From assembly GCA_946811185.2 (NCBI GenBank), contig OX328105.1, positions 47,616,845-47,680,844 of the forward strand: a DNA stretch of 64,000 nucleotides, given 5' to 3'. The notes beneath the pieces were generated by a model. That model saw only the letters and a program-made list of their open reading frames with translations, had not been told where the DNA came from and searched no databases. The DNA is from Hippopus hippopus. Its lineage: Eukaryota > Mollusca > Bivalvia > Cardiida > Cardiidae. Of the stretch, positions 11,933-24,700 are shown piece by piece. Numbering within the stretch: position 1 is the first letter of the stretch; each line of letters starts with the position of its first letter. The position numbers were made by a program, and so were the translations under genes.

Positions 11933-12177
11933 TGAGCCATGCTCTGTGAAAAGGGGGCTTAATGCATCTGCAAGAAGTATAGACCTAGGTCAGGCTGAGC
12001 AGTTCACACAGGCTGACCTGGGTCTAAACATTTTGCCATTGGTCAATTTTCTGCATGTCCAAAGACTAGTGTAGCTCATGATTCAACTGTTTGTTACATT
12101 CATAATTATGTGATGACTTGCTTGGTATATTGCATCACAGAGATGTATTAAACCCCTTTTCACCAAAGCACGGCTCA
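11933..12177. mobile_element. F3 element
   Basis: TGAGCCATGCTCTGTGAAAA and CACCAAAGCACGGCTCA are inverted ends; internal AATTATGTGATGACTTGCTT is the family word. Confidence 0.85.
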
Positions 12178-12236
12178 GATGAACTTTCTTTCATTCCATT
12201 GGACCACAACAGAAGTCCTGAGGCTTTCGAGACGGC

Positions 12237-12467
12237 TTAACTCTTTACCAAACGCCAGAATTTTGGACTCCACCAAATATTGAAAGCACTTGCAGACGAA
12301 AGTCTAAATGTAGCTCAAAAGATTACATTTATCTTTAACAGGGTAGAAATCATTGTGGGAAAAGGAGAAAATGCTTGTTACCAGCATTTTCTCCTTTATT
12401 CACGTTGTTCTCAAATGGCTTTTTCCTCTGTGTCATTAAAACTCGGAAGAGTATGGAAAAAGGTCAA
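12237..12467 (-). mobile_element. F1 MITE in the ABCG 3-prime UTR
   Basis: R end TTAACTCTTTACCAAACGCC; one core arm mutated to CTCCTTTATTCACGTTG, creating AATAAA on the minus strand. It begins 50 bp past the ABCG stop. Confidence 0.9.
12395..12400 (-). terminator. Candidate poly(A) signal AATAAA inside an F1 MITE
   Basis: Read on the minus strand, AATAAA occurs about 118 bases past the ABCG stop codon. It lies within the palindromic core of the F1 copy at 12237-12467, where the consensus has a run of C before CACAATG. It is the first AATAAA after the stop that I noticed. Use in vivo is inference. Confidence 0.4.
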
Positions 12468-12517
12468 TGCCTTATGTTAGTAAACATATTACATTTTCAA
12501 AGACTTCTGTGCTTCTA

Positions 12518-12755
12518 TCATCTCTGAGCCTTTATTCTCCATCTTAAAACGAAGTAACAGCTGACACGCAGTACGATGAAAAAGATGCATAATGCAATAA
12601 AATCCATGTAGAATTTTGCATCATCTACGTCCAAATCCATGAGGATCGTTTCTGCATTCATGTGCCGGCACTCTGGACTCTGTTCCGCTTTTTCACAGTC
12701 CAGCTGTTTTCTATCGAACCCGTACACTGCCTGAAGTACACCTTCAAATGCATAC
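12518..12755 (-). CDS. ABCG terminal exon with last helix and stop
   Basis: It begins by completing the split glycine and reads [16 protein letters not shown], a Cys-containing extracellular loop ([14 protein letters not shown]), then [28 protein letters not shown] and the short cytosolic end [13 protein letters not shown]. Length and ending match ABCG1/4, which finish just after the last helix with a basic tail. The acceptor is ttgcag. The stop lies only about 50 bp from an F1 copy that would fall inside the 3-prime UTR. Confidence 0.95.
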
Positions 12756-15700
12756 CTGCAACGAATATGTTACCTATAATAAGCATTTTAACCCATTACT
12801 GTTCATGTTAACATTTTGAAGCCCCTTAAGAACTTTAAAAGCATTGTGGGAAAAGTAGCAATTGCTTGTACAGCTATTGCTCCTTCTTCAACAATAATAT
12901 GTATATCTCTCTCTTTCAATATTTTTAATCTCAATACTTAAAGTCCCAATAGAGGCCAAAAGTAAACAGAACACATGTTCAAATGTATTTTAATGTAAAT
13001 CATACCATTTAAAAGTATAGAAATTATTGTGAAAGTGACAATCTGTTATTGTACAGTCGGTCCATGTTGTAGCTGCTGGCAGAAAAATGGATTTTAAAAG
13101 TGGGTCAAAAGTTACCAGGTTGCACTATCTTTTGATAACTTTTTACCTGATATTAAAATTCATTTTTCTGCCAGCAACTAACACTTAGACTGACCATACA
13201 ATAACAGTAAAAGAAAAATTACTTGTAATGAGTACTTTTTCTTTTTGCTGTAAATTCAAATGTGTATACAAAATCCAACTTCAGATTGATAATCCATAAT
13301 TTACGAAGATGTTTTTTGAAGTCATCTATTGATAAATTACTCTAGTTAAAGGTGTTAAAGCTGAAGGTGGCTTGTGTATCTAAGATAGAATCTATCCCTC
13401 ACCAACCAAACCCTAGGAATGTGCATGAATACATACCCAATGTATGACATATAGGAAAGCCACTGCAGGTAGATAGGTATCGTGTCAAAGTTCACAAAAA
13501 ATCCACTAAATAACAATAAAGGTATGCCTGTAATTGGTCCCAAAAACACAGCAACCTGGAAAAGAAAGCACTTCACCCTGAAGGTCAATGTCACAACTAT
13601 AGCTGCCCGTGCAGCCAGTGTAGTTGGTTGGTTGTATTGGGGTTTAACGCCACTTTAACAGCTAAGGTCATATCATGGCAGTCGGTGACGCACATGTGTT
13701 TCCTGGCTTTCTCACACCAGTACTAACACAACTTTCTTTCCAAAGCCACCGACTACTTTTCTCACGTGCTTCAGCAGAGGTGAGAGGCGAAAATACGCCG
13801 GAAAGAAAGTTCGCCTAAACCGGGTATCGAACTCACAACCACCAGGTCATGAGTCCGACACACTCACCACTGAGCCACCCGGGCGGGGCGCAGCCAGTGT
13901 AGATCAAGATCAGACTGCACAAACGTGCAGTCTGATCTTGGATCTACACTGTCCACCATAAGGAGACATTCTGGCCAATAGCAACTTTTCACCAAACTTA
14001 AAATTTTGATATTGTTTATTTGGTGCTCTAGGAGTTAAACCCTCACAAACATTACCATGTTTTACAATAAAAGAGAAATAAGCTTTGAAAAAATTGTGGG
14101 AAAAGGTAAACAGCATTTTCTCCTTTTCTCACAATTTGTCCCCTTTCAAAGACAAACCTCAGCATTTCAGTCAGATTTAAATTATCACTTGTAAATGCTT
14201 TGTACTTTGACAAATCTAGTTGTTTCCCTTCACGTCACTACAGCCCAAATTTGTTTCAAAAGGTTTGCAGATTCACCTTTCCTCTCCCTGGGAATGTTTC
14301 TGGAACATTTACCAATTAAAATGGCCAGCGGCATAGGTATTGGGTTGTAAATGAATAACATCTCTCTGGTTCTTTCTTAATTTGACTGAAGTTTCCCACT
14401 TGTACATTTCAAATTAGCACCCACATCATAGGTTTAAGTGATGAAATTATGTTTTATTTCAATTAAATGTGACAAAATCCCCCATCCTTACTGAACTGTC
14501 TCTGTTTGTACCACCCTATTAGTGAAGGCTATGGACATCGAAGAAAAACATTGTGGTAAGTTTCAAGTTATTGTAATGAAATCCAAATAGGAAGAAAGCC
14601 ACGAAAGAAATTATTTTACCATCAAGGGCAGATAGCTCTAGAATGCCTAAAGAGATCCAAATGTAAAGAGTCGCATGCACAACTACACATCATAGAGATT
14701 CATTGTGGCAAGTTTCAAATTATTCTGATAAAAACTGTAGGAGAAGTTAGCCGCACAAGAAATTGGTTATTTCAGAATTAAAGGGCAGATAACTTTAGAA
14801 AGCATAAAGAGATCCAAATGTAAAGAGTCACATGTACAACTTCATATCATAGAGATTCATTGTGGTTAGTTTGAACTTATTCCAATGGAAACTGTAGGAG
14901 GAGTTGCGCACACAAGAAATTGCTAACGGGCGGACGGACGAACGACCAGAGCCATAACATAATACGTATAAAAAGAAAATGCTGGTTACCAGCATTTTCT
15001 CCTTTTTCCACAATATTTTCAAAGGGCTGCTTCCTTAGGGTCCTTAAAAGTCAGGATTATGTGGTAAGGGGTTAAGAACATGCCAAAGACATGTCTGCAG
15101 CTATTAGCATTTATTAAAGTTCCCTTATTTGGCACTTCAAAATTTAATTCCAGGTTGATCCACTTTACCTGTAAAGATGTGGCAGCGCCTATTAAGAGAC
15201 CCAGTGACTGAGCAACAAGGGAGGTCTGTGTGGCCAGGGTAAGAAACATAACAAATCTCATAAAGTCACTCGGCTGTGAGGTCATCCAGTACACTATACT
15301 TCCATATATCAGTGGAAATATTATCTGTAAAAAAAAAGGAAACAATAAGAGAGACAGAAATCAAATGAACCCAGCTCTGGTGCGAGGAAAAACAACCTTG
15401 GTTGAAATAAGATTATGCTGACCCCAATACCTACTGATTTCTTTCAAATCATTAATTTACACTATATAGTATAACTATACAGTGTAAGGCTATTCCCAAT
15501 TTTGTTCATGTCGAAAAAAATATGAATAAGGGTAAAGCTATGGAAAGCTACTTAAGTAAGGAGTCAACTGCGGCCTTAACTTGTACCTATGACAATTAAC
15601 ACCAATTATAGTGCTTGAATACTTAAAAATAAGTTATCTAAAGGGGCCCAACTGTTGGAGTTTTAAAGACTGTTGGTCTGATTATCTCCCTAAGTATCTG

Positions 15701-18700
15701 ACAGATCAGACTGCATATCTTGTGCTGTGTTATTTTAATCCATACTGTTCACGAGAGAAAAGAAGGAGTTCTCTGAAATCTGATACTTAGAACATGAAGT
15801 ATTCCATCACATACCTGAAATGGCATATCAGCCATTGTCTTGGCTAGATAGTATGCCTTTAAACTGTACCAGTAATTTAGATGTTCTCTTATACAGACTG
15901 TCATCTCCATTGGGACTGAAAAAGTCAATTTGAAGTGTATAATAGTAATGGGATGATCATCTTTAGAAAGAACACAGGTACCAATATTTAATCTCATCTT
16001 TTAATTGACAAAATTATAACAAAATTTTCTTAATTCCATTTATCATGCGACTAGTTCAAAAGTACCTCATTCTATTTGCAAAAGACTATTTGTGCTCATT
16101 TAACTCCTTACCAAACAACCAAATTTTAGACTTGTTCAAATTGAAAGCATTTGCAGACAAAAAATGAAAGGTAGACTAATTGCGAGAGTTTGTCTTATTA
16201 GGGTAGAAAACATAGTGAGAAAAGGAGAAAATGCTGGTAACCAATGTTTTCAAAAGCCTTCTCCCACTGGGTTGTCAAAACTAGGGATTGTGTGGTAAAG
16301 GGTCAAATGGGATTTTACACATCTTTCATAACTGCAAAAGCTCACTTATTAAAGTCTACAGTTTAAACCTATTTATTACTAGTACATGTATATATCAATT
16401 GTGAAGAAATTCTTATAATTTGAGCAATGCTCTGTGAAAAGGGGGCTTAATGCTTCTGCAAACCGTAGTCCACGCAGGCTGACAGGGGCCGAAACTTTTT
16501 GTCATCTTTAAATTTTATTCCTGGTCAAGGACCATTCCACCTCCAGATTAAGTCAGTTGTTAGACTAAATGGATTTCATGAATCTATAATTATGTGATGA
16601 CTTGCTTGGAATCATGCATCACAGACATGCATTAAGCCCCCTTCTGCCAGAGCATGGCTCATTTATATTCATCACCCTTGATAATCACTTACTGGTAACC
16701 TTAACCAGTACTTGCACCTTGATGTGGATGGTTCCAAAGGTTGACCCCTGTTCTTCAAGGGATCGGAAGCTTTGGTGTGAGAGGTCAATACTCTATCCCT
16801 ATACCACTGTCACCATCCACTCATTCATGCCTTATTCTGGGTTTCTTAAGTACATATCTGGGGCTTTTCAGTGGCTTGCATACTAAGGGTACCTTTCTCT
16901 AAACTGCCTACACATGGAATTTGCCTAAGCAGTTGGGTTCGCAAACTACAAGTCTGAGAATAAGTTTACTGAAAGCATTATAACTTTATGATTTCAGTAA
17001 ATATTTGAATAACTTTACGCCAGTCCATACCTTTTGGTAAAGCAGGGCTTGTATGTGGGTATATTCAATCCCCAAAGAATTTGTGTAAATCTGCGCAGTT
17101 TAGTGAAAGGTTCATCCGAACTCCAATGCAGTTAGTTCTGCAACCAGGAATTAACCATAATTTCCTTATTACTTACAAATCCAATGCCTTAACCTTTTAC
17201 CACACAATCCCGACATTTAATGACCCTGAGAAAAAGGACTTTTGAAAACATTGTGGGAAAAGGAGAAAATGCTGGTAACCAGCATTTTCTCCTTTTTCCC
17301 ACAATGTTTTCTACCCTTCCCAAAACAAATTTCAATTTTTGAGTCACATTTATTTTGTCGTCTGTCAATGCTTTCAATTTGGACTGGTCTAAAATTTTGT
17401 TATTTGGTAAGGGTTAACCATTACCACATGATCCCCTGCAGCTTTTCAAAAATATTGGGGGAAAAGGGAAAAAGCTGACAACCAGCATTTTCTACTATTC
17501 CCACATTCCCTACCCTCTCAGGGACAAATCCTTTTTCAAGACCCATCTGCAAATGCTTTCAAATTTGTTCAGTCTAAAATTTAATTGTTTGGTAAAGAGT
17601 CACTATAAACCCCTTTAAAAACCCTTTACAACAAGTACTTACACGTCAAAACTGTGGGCATGAGTGCTGAGAACATTAGAAACAGCATACAGAAAAACAA
17701 GCAGCCTGCATTATTGAAAACCTTTGTTGCTTCATTGCCAATACCCAGATACAGTAGACCAATCAAAATACCAACGGTCAAATGTGATATCAAACGTAAT
17801 CTTGTCAAAGTCTGTAAAAACAAATATGGTGAAAAATTCTGTTAACTTTGTGCCTAAAAACAAAATTTTAATTTTTTTCACAACAAATTTATAGTACTTG
17901 CATACACCAGATTATGTTTAAATTCAAAACATGAAATTTGCCTTTCCAACGATAGAAAATCTTGTGGAAATGGGAGAAATTGCTTGTTACAAGCATTTTC
18001 TTCCTTTGCCATAATGTTTTCAGAAGCTTTCTTCTTCAGGGCTGTTCAAACTGAGTATTGTATGATAAAAGATTAATGAGTGACAGATTGATTCATTGAC
18101 TGTTTCTATGGTGTTTTCGGCCGCTTTCAATATTACCTCAGTCACGGCTTCAGCTCACTTATGTTTGTACTTAGTTTATGTTCACCAGTACTTGTCTGTG
18201 GCTCAAGAGTGTCTTGCCCAAAACAAACCCAGTGCTTTGAGTAAGGATCAAACCCAAGGCCTCCAGGCAAAGAAACTTCATGATGAAATATCAATGATTG
18301 GGTACTAAGACTATCACATATATTTTAACATTGGTACAAATTTGTATTGCCTCTAACTCACTTTCTATGGGCTGACAGGAAATTATGTTCAATTAATTCA
18401 GACCAAACAAAACAAAAATGTCTCAATACATGTATATGTATGTGAGTTTGAGAAAAGAGAAAAGAAAAAAATTTGTAATACTTACTGCATCTCTCATGAT
18501 AGAGGTAAAAGTTCTAATAAAGAGGATTCGGAACTGTGTAAACAGTGAGGTGTTAAAGCTGTGACATTCCTGGTCACCAGATGTGTCCTGTAATTATATC
18601 AAATATGCAGTTTTACAGGTCATCATCATTCTGTTTTTGCAGTATCTTGAAACAGCTAGCAATTATCAATATGAATGTCTTGGATAATAATCTGTGTATG

Positions 18701-21700
18701 ATAATTATAAGTACATGAAATAATATCTTTAACCCTTTACCACACAATCTCAACTTTTAACAACCCTGAGAATGAAGGCCTTTGAAGAACATTGCAGGAA
18801 AAGGTGAAAATGCCTGCAACCATCATTTTCCCCTTTTCTTACAATGTTTTTCTGCACTTTCAAAGGCAAATGATTCATTTTGTTGTCTTTCAGTGCTTTC
18901 AATATGGATAAGTCTATTTTTTCCTTTGATAAAGGGTTAACTCTTTACCAAATGACAAAATTTTGGCTTAGCCTAAAAAAAACTGAAAGCATTTACAGAC
19001 AAATTAAAAAAAGCTCAGATGATGGGAATTGGTTACCAGCATTTTCTCCTTTTCTCGCAATGTTTTCCAAAGCTTTCTTCCTCATGGTCCTTTAAACTTG
19101 GGATTGTGTGGTAAAGGGTTAGGTGTTAACTCTTTACCAAACGTAAAAATTTTGGACTAGTCTAGATTGAAAGCATTTGCAGACGACAAAATAAATGTGA
19201 ATCAAAAATTGAAATTTGTTTTGGGAAAGGCAGAAAACATTGTGGGAAAAAGAGAAAATGCTGGTTACCATCATTTTCTCCTTTTCCTACAATTTTTTCA
19301 AAAGGCTTCTTTCTCAGGGTCGTTAAAAGTCGGCATTGTGCGGTAAAGAGTTACATATACATTAGATACAATATTTCAGAGCTGTCAAAAATTATCAACA
19401 TGAGTACATGTGTTTTCAGAATAATTATCACTTAGAATATTTTGGAGAAGCAAAGAATTATTTGCTATTAGAGCAGCCAATGATTATCAATTAGAGCATC
19501 TTTGAGAAGCCAATAGCTGTTGGATACAATATTTGAGAACAGTGAATACTCCAGTACAGTAAATAAATATGAAAAAAAAAAAAACCTTACCAAATGATCC
19601 CAAGCTTCAACCAGCATCAAGAATAAGGATTTCGAAGTCATTGTAAGAAAAGGAGAAACTGCTGATAACAACAATGTTTCTAACTTCTAAGACAAGCACA
19701 TCATTTGATCCATAATATTGTTGTCTGCCAATGCTTTCAATTTAGGCAAGTCTTGAGTTTTGTCATCTGGTATGAAGTTAACCCATTCCAACACATGCAA
19801 GTTCAACTCACAGCCCTTTACAAATTGAAAAAAGTTTTAGACTGGTCCAAACTGAAAGTAGACAACAGATTAAACATGGCTCCAAAGATGGAATTTATGT
19901 CTGAAAGAGTAGAAAACATTGTGGGAAAAGGAGAAAATGCCGGGTACCAGTATTTTCTCCTTTTTCCACATTGGTTTCAAGCACCTCTTTGCTCAGGGTT
20001 ATTAAAGCTTGGGATTGTGCGGTAAAGGGATAAAGTCAATGAAATGAGATATTGCGAGTATAGGGCTTCTTATTCAGAATGTCTTAAGACAGTGTATATC
20101 CAATGTCAGATTGCATGCTCTATGCAAACTGATCCTGATCTACACTTTCCCTGAAAGCACTGATAATGCAAAGTTTTGCATAGCACTCTATGGATAAAGA
20201 CTTCCTAGAAAGACAAGCAAGAGATTTATAGAAAAAAACTTAAAATTAATCAACCACTATAAAATAATAAAATGTTTCTATTAAAAATGTTATATCCATT
20301 TATGTAATTATTGAGCTAAAATAGCGTTCATACCTATTGTTTTTACCAATTGTGCAATTTTGAATATTATGTATAAAAATTTGACATAATTTTTTTTCCC
20401 AATGCACTGATTGATTGAATGGTGTTTTACGCCACTTTCATAATTCTTTCAGTCATATCAAAGAGAAAACACGCATAATTCATGACTTTGTGTCCCAAAT
20501 TTTACCAGTAAAAGGCTGGGGCTTAAAAGTGCCTTGCCCAAGGACACTATGTTAAAAAATCCAGCTCTTCCAGTGAGGCTTGAACCCCTGGCCTCCAGGT
20601 TACAAGTCCCACACTTTACCACTGAGCCACCCACGACCTGTTTTGCATGCATGTCTCAACATATCAAATAATCCACACCCAAGATCAAAACTGTGTAACC
20701 TGATCTTGATCTATACTGTCTACTAGATATGTAAAGTTTCTCTCAACCCTTTACAAAACAATCCCAACTTCTAAATGGTGTAACTCAGCCTTTTCCAACC
20801 ATGTTTCCTACCCAAAAGGTCACTTTAGTTTAGTTGCTGGTTTTCGAGAAAACAAGATCCGTTTGTTTGAAAATTTCATCTGGATACTGTATACAGTATC
20901 AAACATTCAAATAGATCAGTTTTATGAAATACTTATAAATTCCAGCAAAACTGTCGCCAATGACGGATCAAGGCATACCAGAAAGGTTGTCCATCTATTC
21001 AGGGACATATCAAACATTCAAATAGATCACTTTTATGAAATACTAATAAATTCCAGCAAAACTGTCGTCAATGATGGATCTAGGCATGCCAGAAAGGTTG
21101 TCGATCTCTTCAGGGACATTGCTTTTCTGAAGGAAATTGGACCTTACACAAAATTGTGATATATTTTTTTTTTAAACCTTTTTGTCATATTTTGATTATT
21201 TTTATCACTATATATCTGTTTTATTTATTTTCCATCATCGTATCATTTCATTACCTATCTCTTATCATAATTATACTCATGACTCACATTCTTACATTCT
21301 GCTCTTTCCTTTCATTGCTTCTTTATTGCGCGCTAAATGACCTTAGATGTTGATGCGCCATAAAACACCATACATTCATTCATTCATGTTTCCTACCCCT
21401 TCTAGGACAATTCCCATCATTTGAGCCACACTGAAATTATTGTCTGCAAATGCTTTCAATTTGAACAAGTCTAAGATCTTGTCATGTGGTACAGTGTTAA
21501 AACTACAAGGATAAATTAATGATAGAATTCAATCTACAAACAAACAAAATGCACATACACATATATGAAAATGAGAATATTACATATGGACATAGACTAA
21601 AAAGGAGACACCACACCAAAGATACATCAAAAGCACAGCCCTTTCACTACTACGTTTCTACTAAAGCACTGCAATTACTAGTAACTCATTCCAAGACAAC

Positions 21701-24700
21701 AAAACTTTTAGACTAGTCCACATGAACTATATTTTGCAGATGATAAATCATATATGGCTCGAATGATAGGGTATGTCTTCAAGCTTTTACCACATAATCA
21801 TGTGCTTTAAGACCCTGATGAAAAAGGGCTTATGAAAACAGAGACAAAATCCTATCACTTGAGCCACCTTCAACATGTCTGCAAACTACTTGGATAAGCC
21901 TAAAATTTTGTTGACAGGTAAAGAGGGAAAAGGTAGAAAAGTTATGGGAAAAAAAAAGAAAATACTAATTATCAGCATTTCTTCTTTTCCCCCAGTTTTT
22001 TAAAGTCATTTCCCACATCCTCTTTAAAACACTGTATTATTTAGCAGAGGTATAACACTGAAGCTCTCTACCCCCTGACAAAACTAACAGCACAGACATT
22101 TTGGTAAAACTGGTGTGATCAACATAAGTTTTTACATCGTTCATCAATACATGTGAAAACACTACAATAAAAGAAAAAGAGATTGCAATCAAAATTTTAG
22201 CTCCAAAAATAAATCTGCCACAGTTAACAAGTTATACTAAGAGAAAATGTGGACAACACACTGCACAGGAAAAACTGTCTAAATTTCTTGAAATTCACAA
22301 AAATATCATGAAATCAAGTCTCACAAAATTTGACTTCTTTGCTTTATTTTGCCTATTTTTCAGTATCTTTTTAATTAATTAATTGAAACATATTTCAATG
22401 ATCTTAGCAAGTCCTAATAACTGAAAAATGTGCCTTTCCAAAGGACATTTCTGTGATAATATACACCATCATACACATTGGGTCCAATACAGTGCAGAAC
22501 TTATTTTTGAAAGAAATTTTTCCATGTAATATTACTACCATAGGTAACTTTTACATTTAAAGTATTGAAAAGATAATAATCTTGACAAGAAATGAAATAA
22601 TACAATGCTGGACTTTTCAAATGCAAGAATTTTAGTTGCTTTCACAAACACAGGAGATTAAGATCAGACTGGTAGGAAAGATGATTTTAGATCTGTCATA
22701 TACTGGTGTTTACAGTTTTGGAGCTGCCATTTAACTCTTTCCCAGATAGCAAAACTTTACACTTGTCCAAGCTGGAAGCATTTGTAGACAACAGTTTCAA
22801 CTGATGGAATTATTCTTTGAATGGGCAAAAAATGAGAAGAAAAAATGCTGGTGACCTGCACTGAAAATGCTGGTGACCAGCATTTTCTCCTATTCCCCAG
22901 TATTTTTAAATGCCCTTTTTTCAAGGGTAATACATGCACAGGATTTTTTAGTAAAGAGTTAATGCCATGCATTCATCAATTTTGCAAGGATTTTGAGATA
23001 AGCAGAAACAAATCTACTTACACAGCAAGACTACCACTATGTTAACTTTTTACCAAACAACAAAATGTTAGACTTATCCAAACAGAAAATATTTGCAGTC
23101 TACACACCAAATTTGGCTCAAATAATTTGTTGTTGATAGGAAAGGAAAATATTGCAGGAAAAGGAGAAAATGCTGGTAACCAGCATTTTCTCCTTTTCCT
23201 ACAATGTTTTCAAAATGCTTCTTACTCTCACGGACCCTTTAACTCAGGGTTGTTAAAAAATGGGATTGTTTGATAAAGGGTTAAAGGTCACCAAGGGTCA
23301 AGTCCAAGCCAACACCACACACTTGTGTTAGATACAAACCTCTAGTGTAGACGCCTCTGATTCTGATGACTCGGACAAATGCTAATATAAAATGAAGAAA
23401 TCTTAGCATTAATAATGGAAACAAAAACATGTTTAAATGTCAAGAAGAAAGGTACAGCTGATTCTCTATTCAAGCTGATTCTCTTATTCATAACTTTCAC
23501 ATACCTTCAAATTTCTCTACTTTTGATATTACTAGTATATGTTGTCCTTTTAAATATGTCCTTTCTAAATATGTAATTGTGTGTTAATTTAATGACACTG
23601 AAAAAGAAGGCATGTGGAGAAATGAAAAAATGCTGGTTACCAGCGTATTCTCATGGTTCCACAATGTTTTCAAAAGCATTTTTCTTCAGGGTCATTAAAA
23701 CATGGGTTTGTTTGATGAAGGGTTTATTAACTCTTTACCAATCGACAAATTTTAGATTGCTCCAAATTGAAAGCATTTGCAGACGACAAATTAAAAGTGG
23801 CCCAAATGACAAAATTTGTACCTGATAGAGTAGAAAACATTGTGGGAAAAGGAGAAAATGCTGGTTACCAGCATTTTCTCCTTTTCCCACAATGTTTTCA
23901 AAAGCCTTATACCTCAGAGTCGTTAAATGTCGGGATTGTGTGGTAAAGAGTTAATTACTGCATTGATCACCGATAACTATTACAAATTATACCAAAAAGG
24001 CCAGACATTTGACAGAAATATCTTTTTTACTTTTTCAATAATACAGAAAATAGTATGAGCACAGAAGAAATTGCTTGTAACAATCACAACAGCAATAATT
24101 GCTTCCTTTCCCTCTTTATGTTTTATAAAGTTGTCAAACATAGGGATAAAAAAAAAATTGTATGTACAGAACTGTGGTAAGTTGGGTTTTCTTTGTGGTC
24201 TTGGGGAGAAAGAAAAACTGATCTCCTTAATTTTTTACCTAAAACTAATACAAAGGCATTGCTCTAGTTAACCTTTTCCAAAGCACCAAATTTCAGACTC
24301 TTCTGAAATCAAAACATCTGCAGACAAATTTGATATCGGTACAAATGAATTTAAATTCTCCAATAGGGTAGAAAACATAGCTGGAAAAGGAGAAAATGCT
24401 GGTTAACAGCTTTCTCCTTTTCCCATTATGTTTCCAAAAGGCTTCTTACTGAGTATCGTTAAAACTTGGGATTGTGTGGTAAAGGGTTAATTAGCTGATG
24501 AGACAAACAAAATGATTTATATCCTACTAGACGCATGATTGAAGTTTAACCCAAGTTACAGAACAAAATAAACGAGCCATGCTCTGTGAAAAGGGGGCTT
24601 AATGCAACTACGCAAAATACCAACCTAGGTCAGCCTGCACAATCCGCGCAAGCTGACCTGGGCCGAAACTTTTTGCTATTGGTCAATTTTCTGCATGTCA

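Larger units (their letters stand above)
20743..21500 (+). mobile_element. F1 MITE split by retroposed insert
   Basis: L part 20743-20813 (CCCTTTACAAAACAATCC), R part 21385-21500 (TGTCATGTGGTACAGTGTTAA). The core was already reduced before the insertion. Confidence 0.78.
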
